Origin: Azospirillum humicireducens
GTDB taxonomy: Bacteria; Pseudomonadota; Alphaproteobacteria; Azospirillales; Azospirillaceae
Length of the DNA: 64,000 nucleotides
Direction: 5' to 3'
Assembly (NCBI RefSeq): GCF_001639105.2
Contig: NZ_CP015285.1
Span: forward strand, 2,906,001 to 2,970,000
Part shown: positions 25,110-39,973 of the stretch, one piece after another
Position numbering within the stretch: the first letter of the stretch is position 1
Layout of the letters: each line of letters begins with the position of its first letter
Translations under genes and position numbers: made by a program
Notes under the pieces: generated by a model
What the model saw: only the letters and a program-made list of their open reading frames with translations
Told to the model about the DNA's origin: nothing
Databases searched by the model: none

Positions 25110-26123
25110 TTATCCGTCCGCGGATGGGATGGCGCCAGCGCTGGTGCGTTCGTGGATGGCCTGGCGACGGAAGCGGTACAACTCCGCCGGACGGCCGCCG
25201 GTCTGGCTTTCATACTGCCCGGTGGGCTCGACGAAGCCGCCGGAGATCATCAGGCGCCGGAAATTCTGCTTGTGCACCCGCTCGCCAGACAGCGCCTCCA
25301 CCACCAGCTGCAGCTGGTGCAGGGTGAAGGTCGGCGGCAGCAGTTCGAAGACGATGGGGCGGTAGCGCAGCTTGCCGCGCAGCCGTTCCAACGCGGTCGC
25401 CAGGATGCGCCGGCCGTCGCGCGCCATCGGCCGGCCCAGCGCCCGCGGCATCGGCCCGCCGACACCGACCGACGAATCGACCCGCGCGGCGAGGTCGCGG
25501 TCGCGGAAGGCCTCCACCACCAGCCCGGCTTCGTAGAGCAGTTCGAAGCGCTCCAGCACCCGTTCCATGTCCCAGTCCGCGCCGTCGAGGCCGAAGGCCA
25601 TCTGGGCGCGTTCGGCCCGGCGCAGGCGGGTCTCCCCGTCGGGTGCCGACGCGATCCAACTGCCGAGCGCCGGGGCGATCACGCCGTCCAGCAGCGGCGG
25701 GCGCCGGTCGCGCCAGTCCTCCCACGGGAAATGGTCGTAGAGGTCGCGCCACTCGGCCGAGGCATCTCCGCCCAGCGGGCCGTCGCGGACCAGGGCGAGA
25801 TAGCCGACCACGACCGAACGCGGGCCGCCGAACAGCTCATGCGGATCGCGATGGCGGTCGCCGAAGGTGTAGAGCTGCTCGACATAGCGCAGTGCTAGTC
25901 CCGACAGCCCTTCCGCCACCGCGCGGACGCCCTCCTGCAGGGTGCGGAAACGGTCGGGCTCGAAGGGCGCGCCGGGCAGGGCGTCGCGATGCGGCAACGG
26001 CTCGTCGCCGCGCCGGTGGTCTTCCGGCACGGCGAAGCCGCTGCGCACCGTCACGACGCGCGGCGTCCCGCCGGCCACCGCCACGATGGCGACCGACAGG
26101 CCGAGTTGCAGGGGCTGGGTCAC
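25110..26123 (-). CDS. nadQ: NadQ-like (COG4111) NAD-metabolism transcriptional regulator
   Basis: A 337-residue protein. The first ~200 residues are Nudix-related but lack a proper Nudix box (degenerate TLQEGVRAVAEGLSG), followed by RYVEQLYTFGDRHRDP. The C-terminal winged helix resembles that of NrtR (FELLPPTFTLHQLQLVVEAL, NFRRLMISGGFVEPTG, GGRPAELYRF). COG4111 proteins in alphaproteobacteria are predicted NAD-biosynthesis regulators (NadQ). The GTG at 26123 has GGAGAGG upstream and gives the natural N-terminus VTQPLQLGLSVAIVAV; another GTG at 26144 is less likely. It lies 49 bases downstream of citrate synthase on the same strand and may be cotranscribed. Confidence 0.82.
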   Translation of the reverse strand: MTQPLQLGLSVAIVAVAGGTPRVVTVRSGFAVPEDHRRGDEPLPHRDALPGAPFEPDRFRTLQEGVRAVAEGLSGLALRYVEQLYTFGDRHRDPHELFGGPRSVVVGYLALVRDGPLGGDASAEWRDLYDHFPWEDWRDRRPPLLDGVIAPALGSWIASAPDGETRLRRAERAQMAFGLDGADWDMERVLERFELLYEAGLVVEAFRDRDLAARVDSSVGVGGPMPRALGRPMARDGRRILATALERLRGKLRYRPIVFELLPPTFTLHQLQLVVEALSGERVHKQNFRRLMISGGFVEPTGQYESQTGGRPAELYRFRRQAIHERTSAGAIPSADG

Positions 26124-26172
26124 GGGACGCCCCTCTCCTTGCACTGGAGGGGGGACGTCCGATGATCTGGGG

Positions 26173-27504
<1,332 letters not shown>

Positions 27505-27699
27505 GACCTTATCGCACTCCTTGCTGTCCGGCCGGGCACGGTCTCCGCAGCCGGACCTTGGTGGTTGGCCCGTTCTTCGCGCGCTTTGGCGCCCTGTCGG
27601 CGCCGCGCCGTCTTCTCCCGGTCTTCGAAGGATCGGTCAGGATCGGAACCCGCACCCGCCCGCTGTCGTTGACTCCTCCGGAAGATAGCAGAGGACATC

Positions 27700-27963
27700 A
27701 TGACCGACACGCCCCAAACGCGCATCCCCTCCGAAGGAATGCCCCGTCCAAACAATCCCGTATCGGGCAAACCCATATCGGGCAAACCCGGTTCCGACAC
27801 CCACGACCGGACGCCGGCGGGTGAACGCTCCCCGCGCGAGGACATGACCAAGACTCCCGGCGACGGCACCCTGCAGGACGCCACCCCGGCCGGCCTGTCG
27901 TCGAAGGAACTGCGGGAGCGGGCCGAGGACACCGACGGCTCGACCCAGCCCGGCACCGGCTGA
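27700..27963 (+). CDS. Small disordered hydrophilic protein, unknown
   Basis: An 87-residue protein starting at ATG 27700 with AGAGGA 6 bases upstream. It contains no hydrophobic core: it is rich in Pro, Gly, Ser, Thr, Asp and Lys, with a short internal repeat (SGKPISGKPGS) and an acidic SSKELRERAEDTDGS near the C-terminus. The composition suggests an intrinsically disordered, perhaps stress-related, protein. It is divergent from gltA (195-base gap) and converges with the hybrid kinase gene. Not recognised. The ribosome site and codon use make it probably real. Confidence 0.6.
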   Translation: MTDTPQTRIPSEGMPRPNNPVSGKPISGKPGSDTHDRTPAGERSPREDMTKTPGDGTLQDATPAGLSSKELRERAEDTDGSTQPGTG

Positions 27964-28000
27964 CGCCGCCCAGGCCCGTCGGAAGACCGCGGGGGACGGA

Positions 28001-31000
28001 TCAGGCCGCCGGTTGCTGCACGCCGGTGCGCTCGCGCAAGGAACGCTCCAGACGCGCGGCCTCGCGCAGCAGCACCGGCAGAAGCTGGCCGGCCTGCGCG
28101 GTGTCGCCGTTGCGGCAGATCACCTCCATCCGCCAGGCGAGATGCATGACCGCCATCCCGCCGAAACTGCCGGCAAGGCTGGAGAGATCGTGCGCCTCCC
28201 CCGCCAGCGCCCGCATGTCGAGGGTGCCGGCCGGAGCCGTGCGCGCCATCGCCGACAGCCGTTCCAGCCGGCGGGACACGTCGTCGAGGAAGCTCTCGAC
28301 GATCAGGCTGAGGTTGTCGGCACCCACCGTCGCGACCAGATCGGCCAGCACCGCCTCGTCCAGCACCTCGCCGTCATCGCCGCCAGCCTCTTCGCCAGTG
28401 CCGCCGGCACCATCGGCATCCGCCGCGGCGGGCAAACTGTCGGACCCGGCCTCCGCCATCCAGCGGTCCAACGCCGCCAGAAGCCCGGCGCGGCTGATCG
28501 GCTTGGTGAGATAGTCGCTCATGCCCGCGCGCAGACAGAGTTCGCGCGTGCCCGGCATGGCGTCGGCGGTCAGGGCGATGATCGGCAGGCCGGCGAACCG
28601 CCCGCCGCGGGCACGGATCGCCTGCGCGGCCTCCAGCCCGTCCATGCCCGGCATCTGCACGTCCATCAGCACCAGATCGACGCCGCCGCGGCAGGCCGCC
28701 GCCACCGCCTGCTCCCCATCCTCCGCCACTTCGACCGTGTAACCCAGCTTGCGCAGCAGGGTGGTGGCGAACAGCTGGTTGGTGCGGTTGTCCTCCGCCA
28801 GCAGGATGCGGCCGCTGCGCGCCGGCTCCTCGCTGCGGTCGGCGGGCTGCCCCTCGGCGGCCAGCCTGTCCGCCGAAGACGGCGGTGCCGCCGCCTGGAA
28901 CAGGCCGGTCAGGCAACAGGCCAATGCACTCTGGCGCAGCGGACGGTTGAGGATGGCATCGACCAGTCCGGGGACCGTTCCGCAGTCGCCCCGCGCCGCC
29001 GGTCCCAATCCGGCGATCAGCACGCGTCTGGTGCCGGCCAGCATCGGATTGCCGGCAATGGCCGCGAGCAGGGCGTCGCCGCCCATGCCCGGCATGGTGT
29101 GGTCCACCAGCACCACGTCGAAGGGCCTGCCACCGGCCACCGCACGGCGCAGTTCCTCCAGCGCATCGGGGCCGTTGTCCACCGCCGTCGGGCGGGCGCC
29201 CAGGCTGTCGAGCATCGCCGCCAGCACCCGGCGGTTGACCGCCAGATCGTCCACCACCAAAGCGCGGCGCCCGGCCAGCGGCTGTTCGGCCGGCGGGAGC
29301 GCCTCGTCGAGCAGTGCCAGCGGCAGATCGACCTGGAAGCGGCTGCCGGCCCCCAGGCGGCTTTCCACCGCGATGCTTCCTCCCATCAGTTCCGAGAGCT
29401 GGCGGCAGATCGCCAGCCCCAGCCCGGTTCCGCCGAACTTGCGGGTGATCGACCCGTCGACCTGCTGGAACTTGTTGAACAGGGTGGGCAGCGCCTCTGC
29501 CGGGATGCCGATCCCGGTGTCGGTCACGGTGATGCGAAGCACCAGATGCGCCTCGGTGGCGTCCAGCGCCTCCAGCTCCACGGCGACCGAGCCCCGATCG
29601 GTGAACTTCACCGCGTTGCCGACCAGATTGACCAGGATCTGCCGGATGCGCGTGGGATCGCCCAGCAGGGTGCGGCGCAGGAGCGGGTCGATGTAGAAGC
29701 CGATCTCGATCCCTTTTTCGTGGGCGCGGGGGGTCAGCAGCTCCACCACCCCCTCCACCAGATCGGCCGGATCGAAGGGCAGCGTCTCGATGGTGACGCG
29801 GCCGGCTTCCAGCTTCGAGATGTCGAGGATGTCGTTGATGATGGTCAGCAGCGCGTTGGAGGAGCTGCGGATGGCCTGGGCGAACTGGTGCTGCTCCGCC
29901 GTCAGCGCGGTGTCGAACAGCAGCTCGGTCATGCCCATGATGCCGTTCATCGGCGTGCGGATCTCGTGGCTCATCGCCGCCAGGAATTCCGACTTCGCCT
30001 GGGTCGCCGCCTCCGCCCGGGCGCGCAGGGCATCGGCCTCCTCGCGGGCGGCGTCCAGCCCTTCGGCCAGCGCGCACATGTCGGCCGCCTGACGCTGCAG
30101 CTCCGCCTCGAAGCGCTTGCGTTCGGTGATGTCGGTGCGGGTGCACACCAGCGCCCCGCTGCTGGTCCGGTTCTCCGCCACCAGGATCCAGCGGCCGTCG
30201 GGCAGCTCCCGCTCGAAGGGCGGGCCGGGATTGCGGTGCTGGGCCAGCTCCGCCCGGATCCACGCCTCGTCGCTCGGACCGTCCGGGTTGGCCGCGAATT
30301 CGCCGTTGGCGATCGCCGTGCGCAGGATCTCCTCGAAGGAACGGCCAGGGGTCAGCAGTGGTGCGGTCAGGGGATGCGCGTCGCGGTAGCGCTGGTTGCA
30401 CAGGATCAGCCGGTCGTCGGCGTCGAAATAGGCCAGCCCCTCCGGTACCGCCTCGATGGCGTCGTCCAGGGTCTGCTTGGCGAGACGGAGCTCCTCCTCC
30501 GTCATCTTGTCGCGCGAGATGTCGGTATGGGCGCCGACCATGCGCACCACCCGCCCCTCGGCATCGCGGATGTGGATGGCGCGGCTCAGGATGTAGACGG
30601 TGTGTCCCTGCTTGTGCCGGAAGCGCTGCACCGCCTCGAATTTCGGGATCAGGCCGGCATTGTAGGCCCGCACCATCTCCAGGGCCGCGGTCCGGTCCTC
30701 CTCGAAGATCAGGCCCGCCCACATGTCCAGGCTGTTCTCCAGCTCGTCGTCGCGGTAGCCCAGCTGCTCCTTCCAGGTCGGGGAGAACCAGATGGCGCCG
30801 GTGTCGAGCGCCCAGTCCCAGATGCCGTCCCGCGTCGCCTGGACGGTGAGGGCCAGCAGTTCGCGGTTCGACCGCAGTTCAGCCTCTTCCCGCTTGGCGT
30901 CGGTGATGTCCTGCACCACGCCCAGCAGCCCGATCGGCCGGCCGGCCTCCCCCCATTCGGCCATGCCGCGGATGAAGACGTGGCGCAGCGTGCCGTCGGG

Positions 31001-31801
31001 CCGGATGACCCGTGCCTCGGTCGAGAAGCCCTCGCCGGTCGTCCGCGCCCGCTGAACCAGGGCGGCGAGAGTCGGCAGGTCGTCGGGGTGGTAGGCGCCG
31101 CGCGACATGTCCACCGTCGGCGGACCGTCCTGCGGACTCAGCCCCATGATGCGGTAGACCTCGTCCGACCAGCGGCGGGTGTCGGTGACGAAGTCGATGT
31201 ACCAGTGCCCGAACTGGCCGATCTCCTCGGCCAGATTCAACAGACGGGAGCGGTCGCGCAATTCCGCTTCCGCCAGCTGGCGGCGGGTCACCTCGCGGCG
31301 GAGCTCCAGCTCGTCCACCACCAGCCGGGCGAGCTGGGTCAGGGTTTCCGCCTCCCGCGCGTCGAACCCGCCGCGGGGAGTATCGTCGATCACGCACAGG
31401 GTGCCCAGCTTGAAGCCGTCCGCCACCAGCGGCGCGCCGGCATAGAAGCGGATGTGGGGATCACCGGTGACCAGCGGATTGCCGGCGAAGCGCGGGTCCT
31501 TCGTTGCGTCCGGCACCACCAGGACACCGTCGTCGAGGATGGCATGGGCGCAGAAGGCAAGGTCGCGGTGCGTCTCCTCGACGTCCAGCCCGATGCGGCT
31601 CTTGAACCACTGCCGGTTCCGGTCGATCAGCGAGACCAGCGCGATGCGCGTGCCGAAGAAATGCTGGGCAAGCCGGGTGATGTTGTCGAAGCCGGACTCC
31701 GCCGGGGTATCGAGGACGCAGTACGATTCCAGAACCGCCAGACGCCGCTCCTCGTCGCGCGGCAGCGCCGCCGGAACCTCGCCAGCCCTACGCCCGCTCA
31801 C
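28001..31801 (-). CDS. GAF/PAS hybrid sensor histidine kinase (GAF-PAS-PAS-PAS-HK-REC-REC-Hpt)
   Basis: A soluble protein of 1266 residues. Order: GAF (about 25-165; ALVSLIDRNRQWFKSRIGLD), three PAS domains to about 570 (GIWDWALDTGAIWFSPTWKE is one), coiled coil, HisKA with His612 (FLAAMSHEIRTPMNGIMGM), HATPase (DTGIGIPAEALP, GGTGLGLAICRQL), a first receiver (VVLVDHTMPGMGG) and a second receiver with Asp1047 (LVLMDVQMPGMDG), then Hpt (GEAHDLSSLAGSFGG). The first receiver has Arg where the conserved Lys belongs (ILNRPLR), so it may be degenerate. The start GTG at 31801 overlaps the stop of the sigma-54 regulator (GTGA), so the two are coupled and probably partners. No membrane segment: cytosolic sensing. 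Confidence 0.9.
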   Translation of the reverse strand: MSGRRAGEVPAALPRDEERRLAVLESYCVLDTPAESGFDNITRLAQHFFGTRIALVSLIDRNRQWFKSRIGLDVEETHRDLAFCAHAILDDGVLVVPDATKDPRFAGNPLVTGDPHIRFYAGAPLVADGFKLGTLCVIDDTPRGGFDAREAETLTQLARLVVDELELRREVTRRQLAEAELRDRSRLLNLAEEIGQFGHWYIDFVTDTRRWSDEVYRIMGLSPQDGPPTVDMSRGAYHPDDLPTLAALVQRARTTGEGFSTEARVIRPDGTLRHVFIRGMAEWGEAGRPIGLLGVVQDITDAKREEAELRSNRELLALTVQATRDGIWDWALDTGAIWFSPTWKEQLGYRDDELENSLDMWAGLIFEEDRTAALEMVRAYNAGLIPKFEAVQRFRHKQGHTVYILSRAIHIRDAEGRVVRMVGAHTDISRDKMTEEELRLAKQTLDDAIEAVPEGLAYFDADDRLILCNQRYRDAHPLTAPLLTPGRSFEEILRTAIANGEFAANPDGPSDEAWIRAELAQHRNPGPPFERELPDGRWILVAENRTSSGALVCTRTDITERKRFEAELQRQAADMCALAEGLDAAREEADALRARAEAATQAKSEFLAAMSHEIRTPMNGIMGMTELLFDTALTAEQHQFAQAIRSSSNALLTIINDILDISKLEAGRVTIETLPFDPADLVEGVVELLTPRAHEKGIEIGFYIDPLLRRTLLGDPTRIRQILVNLVGNAVKFTDRGSVAVELEALDATEAHLVLRITVTDTGIGIPAEALPTLFNKFQQVDGSITRKFGGTGLGLAICRQLSELMGGSIAVESRLGAGSRFQVDLPLALLDEALPPAEQPLAGRRALVVDDLAVNRRVLAAMLDSLGARPTAVDNGPDALEELRRAVAGGRPFDVVLVDHTMPGMGGDALLAAIAGNPMLAGTRRVLIAGLGPAARGDCGTVPGLVDAILNRPLRQSALACCLTGLFQAAAPPSSADRLAAEGQPADRSEEPARSGRILLAEDNRTNQLFATTLLRKLGYTVEVAEDGEQAVAAACRGGVDLVLMDVQMPGMDGLEAAQAIRARGGRFAGLPIIALTADAMPGTRELCLRAGMSDYLTKPISRAGLLAALDRWMAEAGSDSLPAAADADGAGGTGEEAGGDDGEVLDEAVLADLVATVGADNLSLIVESFLDDVSRRLERLSAMARTAPAGTLDMRALAGEAHDLSSLAGSFGGMAVMHLAWRMEVICRNGDTAQAGQLLPVLLREAARLERSLRERTGVQQPAA

Positions 31802-33315
31802 GCGGCATTCCCCTGGGCGGCAACCCCGTCGGCGGCGCGCCACTGCTGCAGCTTGCGGTAGATGGTGGAGGGGCTGATCTCCAGCATCAGGGCGGCGCGC
31901 GGCACGTCGTCGCCGCTCAGCCGCAGGGCCTTCAGGATCATCTCCTTCTCCACCTGCCACAGCGGAAGGACCGCGCCGTCCTCCTCCCGGACGCCACCAG
32001 CCGGGGCCCCGGCATCGGAGGAGGTGGCAGCGATCCCGGCGGCACCGGTCAGGGGCGGCAGCATCTCCGGCACCACCTGCGGTCCGTCGTTCAACACGAC
32101 CACGTTGCGGAGGACATTCTGAAGCTGCCGGACGTTGCCCGGCCAGTCATGGGCGCGCAGCCGCGCCTCCACCTCCGGAGCGAAGGCGGCCAGGGACTTC
32201 CCCTCTTCCCGCGCGTAATCGATCAGGAAGGAGCGGGCGATCTCGATCACGTCGTCGCCGCGGTCGCGCAGCGGCGGCAGGGCGAGCGGAATGACGTGCA
32301 GCCGGTAGTAGAGATCCTCGCGGAACCGGCCGGCCTGCACCTCGGCCAGCGGATCACGGTTGGTGGCGGCGACGAAGCGCACATCCACCCGCTCCTCCCG
32401 CCCGCTGCCCACCGGATTGACGGTGCCGGTCTGGACGAAGCGCAGCAGCTTGCTCTGCAGCTCCACCGGCATCTCGCAGATCTCGTCCAGGAACAGCGTG
32501 CCGCCGTCGGCCAGCAGCGCCGCCCCCGGCCGGTCGCCCGCCGCTCCGGTGAAGGCACCCTTCACATGGCCGAAAATCTCCGATTCCAGCAGCTCCTTCG
32601 GAATGGCGGCACAGTTCAGCGCGATGAAGGCGCGGTCGCGGCGCGGGCTGGCACGGTGGATGGCCTGGGCCGCCACCTCCTTGCCGGTCCCGCTCTCTCC
32701 GGTGATGAACACGTTGGCCCGGCTGGCCGCCACGCTTTCGATGGTGCGGTAGACCGCCTGCATCTCGGGCGAGCTGCCGATGAAGCCGTGGAAGCGCCCG
32801 CGGTCGAGATCCTTGCGGTATCCCTCCACCATCCGCGCCAGCGTCCGCCGCTCCAGCGCGTTGCGCAGGGTCAGGTTCAGCCGGTCGGCATTGAAGGGTT
32901 TCACGATGAAGTCGAAGGCGCCCAGCTTCATCGCCTCCACCGCCAGATCGATGGAGCCGTGGGCGGTGATGATGACCACCGACACGCTCGGGTCGCGGGC
33001 ATGCAGGGCCTTCAGCACCTCCAGCCCGTCCATGTCCGGCAGCTTCAGGTCCAGGATCACCGCGTCGGGCGGCGATGCCGCCGCCGCGTCCAGCGCCTCG
33101 CGCCCGCGGGTGCAATGCACGACCTCCTGGGCGTCCGCACGCAGGAACTCGATATACAGCTTGGCGAGCGGGACCGTATCCTCGATCAGCAGGATGCGGT
33201 GCTTCTTGGCGGAGGACACGGGCGCAGCACTCGGGCAATCGATGAAGAAGGACTGTTCGCCTGCAGTGTAACCCGGCGAAAGCCCTGCCGCCAGTCGGGG
33301 CGAGCCCACTTGCAT
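31798..33315 (-). CDS. Sigma-54-dependent response regulator (NtrC/LuxO type)
   Basis: A 505-residue regulator: receiver with Asp89 ([13 protein letters not shown]) and lysine in [15 protein letters not shown]+ sigma-54 interaction domain with Walker [11 protein letters not shown], the sigma-54 contact loop GAFTGA, Walker [14 protein letters not shown] and an arginine-finger region; and a C-terminal Fis-type helix-turn-helix ([20 protein letters not shown]). It should activate sigma-54 promoters when phosphorylated. Start ATG 33315 has GAAGG upstream; GTG 33219 would remove a 32-residue N-terminal extension and is possible. The downstream hybrid kinase is coupled by a 4-base overlap and is the probable phosphodonor through its Hpt domain. 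Targets unknown. Confidence 0.9.
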   Translation of the reverse strand: MQVGSPRLAAGLSPGYTAGEQSFFIDCPSAAPVSSAKKHRILLIEDTVPLAKLYIEFLRADAQEVVHCTRGREALDAAAASPPDAVILDLKLPDMDGLEVLKALHARDPSVSVVIITAHGSIDLAVEAMKLGAFDFIVKPFNADRLNLTLRNALERRTLARMVEGYRKDLDRGRFHGFIGSSPEMQAVYRTIESVAASRANVFITGESGTGKEVAAQAIHRASPRRDRAFIALNCAAIPKELLESEIFGHVKGAFTGAAGDRPGAALLADGGTLFLDEICEMPVELQSKLLRFVQTGTVNPVGSGREERVDVRFVAATNRDPLAEVQAGRFREDLYYRLHVIPLALPPLRDRGDDVIEIARSFLIDYAREEGKSLAAFAPEVEARLRAHDWPGNVRQLQNVLRNVVVLNDGPQVVPEMLPPLTGAAGIAATSSDAGAPAGGVREEDGAVLPLWQVEKEMILKALRLSGDDVPRAALMLEISPSTIYRKLQQWRAADGVAAQGNAA

Positions 33316-33364
33316 ATGACCTTCGACGGAGAACCTCCGCCTGCCACGATTCCGGAGTCTCCGC

Positions 33365-34135
33365 TTACGCCCCGCTGTCGATCAGGTCGGTGCGCCCGAT
33401 CCGCCGCAGCGAGACCTGGACGCGGGCATTATGGTCCCTGATCTCGCGCAGGGTCTGCAGCGTGAACTCCACATGGGCGTCGGCCGCCGCACTCGCCGCA
33501 TCCGCGTCGCCGGCCAGCACCGCATCGGCGATGGCCAGATGCTGCTGCAGCAGAAGCTCGCGCACCCCCGGCCGGGAATAGAGGTCGGCGCGGTTGTAGA
33601 ACACGTCGTTGCGCAGCAGGTCGGACAGGGTCCGCATGATGTGCAGCATGACGACGTTGTGCGCCGCCTCGTAGACCGCCAGATGCAGGTCGGCGTCGGC
33701 CTCCGCCTCCTCCGAGCTGTCGTCCTTGCCGTGGGCGGCCCGCATGCGGGCGATGATGGCGCGGATGCCGTCGCGGTCGAGATCGGTCGCCCGCTGTGCC
33801 GCCAGCCCGGCAGCAGCCGCCTCGATGGAGCGGCGGAACTCCAGATAGTCGAAGGACGCATCCGGCTTGTTGCGCATCAGCGTCATCAGCGGGTCGGCAA
33901 TCTGCGACAGGAAGGTGGCGACATGGGTGCCGCCGCGCCCGGTGACCAGCAGGCCGCGCTCCTCCAGCTTGGCGATGGCATCGCGCAGCGACGGGCGCGA
34001 CACGTCCAGCTTCACCGCCAGCTCGCGTTCGGCCAGCAGCTTTTCCCCCGGACGGAGCGCACCTTCCAGGATCAGCCGTTCCAGATGCTCGGCAATGGCG
34101 TCGGCCAGCTTGGCCGGTTTGATCGTCCCCTGCAT
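33365..34135 (-). CDS. lldR: LldR/PdhR-type FadR-subfamily GntR regulator of the lactate locus
   Basis: A 256-residue regulator. The N-terminal GntR winged helix is clear (ADAIAEHLERLILEGALRPG, LLAERELAVKLDVSRPSLRD, ERGLLVTGRGGTHV), followed by an FCD effector domain (about 95-235) with candidate metal/ligand residues in DADLHLAVYEAAHN and QHLAIADAVLAGD. FCD regulators of this group respond to small carboxylates such as lactate or pyruvate. It is divergent from the lactate permease operon and is the natural regulator of it. The start 34135 (MQGTIKPAKLADAIAEHLE) fits the family; reading upstream to 34240 adds nothing recognisable. Symbol assigned from context. Confidence 0.85.
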   Translation of the reverse strand: MQGTIKPAKLADAIAEHLERLILEGALRPGEKLLAERELAVKLDVSRPSLRDAIAKLEERGLLVTGRGGTHVATFLSQIADPLMTLMRNKPDASFDYLEFRRSIEAAAAGLAAQRATDLDRDGIRAIIARMRAAHGKDDSSEEAEADADLHLAVYEAAHNVVMLHIMRTLSDLLRNDVFYNRADLYSRPGVRELLLQQHLAIADAVLAGDADAASAAADAHVEFTLQTLREIRDHNARVQVSLRRIGRTDLIDSGA

Positions 34136-34612
34136 TGGATCGGCGGCCTCTCCCTTCACGTCTCGATGCTCTTCAATACCGGTGGACGGAACAGGCGTCC
34201 AGAGCAGTGGCAGACCGGCAGCGTCGCACCCCCCTACCAAAGTTGGTCGATTGGCAAACGATTCAGCCGTTGCACAGTCTGGTAAAATATTTTATCCAAC
34301 GCCAACCGTATGGATAAGAGATGTCCACCGCTTCTCCGATGGCAAGGGTTCTTCCCCATGGCCGGCGGAGCGGAAAGTGCATCCAGACGTACCGGGACAG
34401 GACGGACCAGCACCCGCAAGGGCGCATCCGCACCGCGAGCTTGGGGCCGCAAGACCCCGGCGGCGGTGAACGCCTCCGTTTTGCCGAACATCCGGCCTTC
34501 CTCCTGCGCCACCATCCAGGCGCGGGCGGGCCGGATGCATGCAAAGGCGGACCTCCTTCTCCCGGAACGCCGTTCGGACCGACATCACTCCCCGAGAAGG
34601 AGACCCCTGACG
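34136..34612. other. 477-base regulatory gap between lldR and lldP
   Basis: No convincing gene. The section near 34210-34320 is much more AT-rich than the surroundings and contains the palindrome at 34281-34296. From about 34320 to the permease start the sequence is GC-rich and could be a long 5' leader (about 290 bases). I found no recognisable riboswitch or attenuator in it. Open frames here are extensions or shadows of neighbouring genes. Confidence 0.5.
34281..34296. promoter_or_regulatory. AT-rich palindrome, candidate LldR operator/promoter
   Basis: GGTAAAATATTTTATC: a perfect 12-base core TAAAATATTTTA plus outer G..C and one mismatch. It lies 146 bases upstream of lldR's start and about 317 bases upstream of lldP, in the only AT-rich part of the divergent region. 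Its symmetry fits a dimeric GntR-type site or a -10 element. The assignment rests on position alone. Confidence 0.4.
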
Positions 34613-36289
<1,677 letters not shown>

Positions 36290-36324
36290 CGCGGCCTTCC
36301 CCCCACCAGCAGGAGCCGCCGCCG

Positions 36325-39180
<2,856 letters not shown>

Positions 39181-39223
39181 ACGACGCTCCGCCATAAGAA
39201 GACGCCCAGCGAGGAAACGCCCG

Positions 39224-39973
39224 ATGTCCGCAATCCCCAAACCCACCCGCGTCTATTACTTCGGCACCTGCCTCGTCGACCTGTTCTTCCCCGACGCCGG
39301 CATGGCGGGGATCGAGCTGCTGCAGTCCCAGGGCCTGACCGTCGTTTTCCCCCAGGGGCAGAGCTGCTGCGGCCAGCCGGCCTACAATTCCGGCTATCGG
39401 GCCGACGCCCTGAAAGTCGCCCGCGCCCAGTTGGAGCTGTTCCCCGGCGACGACCCCATCGTCGTGCCGTCGGGCTCCTGCGCCGGCATGATGAAGAAGC
39501 ACTGGCCCGACCTGTTCCGCGGCGAACCGGACGAGGCCAAGGCGGTGCAGGTCGCGGCCCGCGTCTGGGAGCTGACGCAGTTCCTGGTCCATGTCCTCGA
39601 CGTCCAACTGACCGACAAGGGGGAGCCGGTGCGCGTCACCTGGCACGCTTCCTGCCATGCCCAGCGCGAGATGGGCGTGGTCGAGGAGCCGAAGGCGCTG
39701 CTGCGCCAGCTTGCCAATGTCGAGCTGGTGGAGCTGAAGCGGGAGAAGGAATGCTGCGGTTTCGGCGGCACCTTCGCCGTGCGCCATCCGGAGATCTCCG
39801 CCGCGATGGTCGGCGACAAGGTGGCGGACATCGAGGGCACCGGTGCCGCCCGCGTGGTGTCGGGCGACTGCGGCTGCCTGTTGAACATCTCCGGCGCGCT
39901 GGAGGCCGGAGCCAAGGCCGCGCGGGGCCAGCACATCGCCCAGTTCCTGAAGGAGCGCATCCATGGACGGTAA
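39224..39973 (+). CDS. lldE: LldE/LutA subunit of L-lactate dehydrogenase complex
   Basis: A 249-residue protein with two cysteine-rich CCG domains (Cys48 in QSCCGQPAYNSGY, Cys177 in ECCGFGGTFAVRHP), which bind an iron-sulfur or heterodisulfide-reductase-type centre. It is the LutA/LldE component of the three-part LldEFG L-lactate oxidising complex. GAGGAAA precedes ATG 39224. It begins 43 bases after the dehydrogenase and overlaps the next gene by 11 bases, consistent with one mRNA and matched expression of the subunits. Confidence 0.93.
   Translation: MSAIPKPTRVYYFGTCLVDLFFPDAGMAGIELLQSQGLTVVFPQGQSCCGQPAYNSGYRADALKVARAQLELFPGDDPIVVPSGSCAGMMKKHWPDLFRGEPDEAKAVQVAARVWELTQFLVHVLDVQLTDKGEPVRVTWHASCHAQREMGVVEEPKALLRQLANVELVELKREKECCGFGGTFAVRHPEISAAMVGDKVADIEGTGAARVVSGDCGCLLNISGALEAGAKAARGQHIAQFLKERIHGR

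Noticed and set aside
28013-31861. 1282-codon plus-strand open frame opposite the GAF/PAS kinase
   Set aside because: No recognisable domains, low-complexity translation, antisense to a clear multidomain kinase.
34234-34544. Small minus-strand frames in the lldR-lldP gap
   Set aside because: Two overlapping frames of about 93 codons without ribosome sites or recognisable sequence; probably chance.
34310-34612. In-frame upstream extension of lldP
   Set aside because: Basic, low-hydrophobicity translation unlike the permease; ATG 34613 has AAGGAG and matches the family N-terminus.
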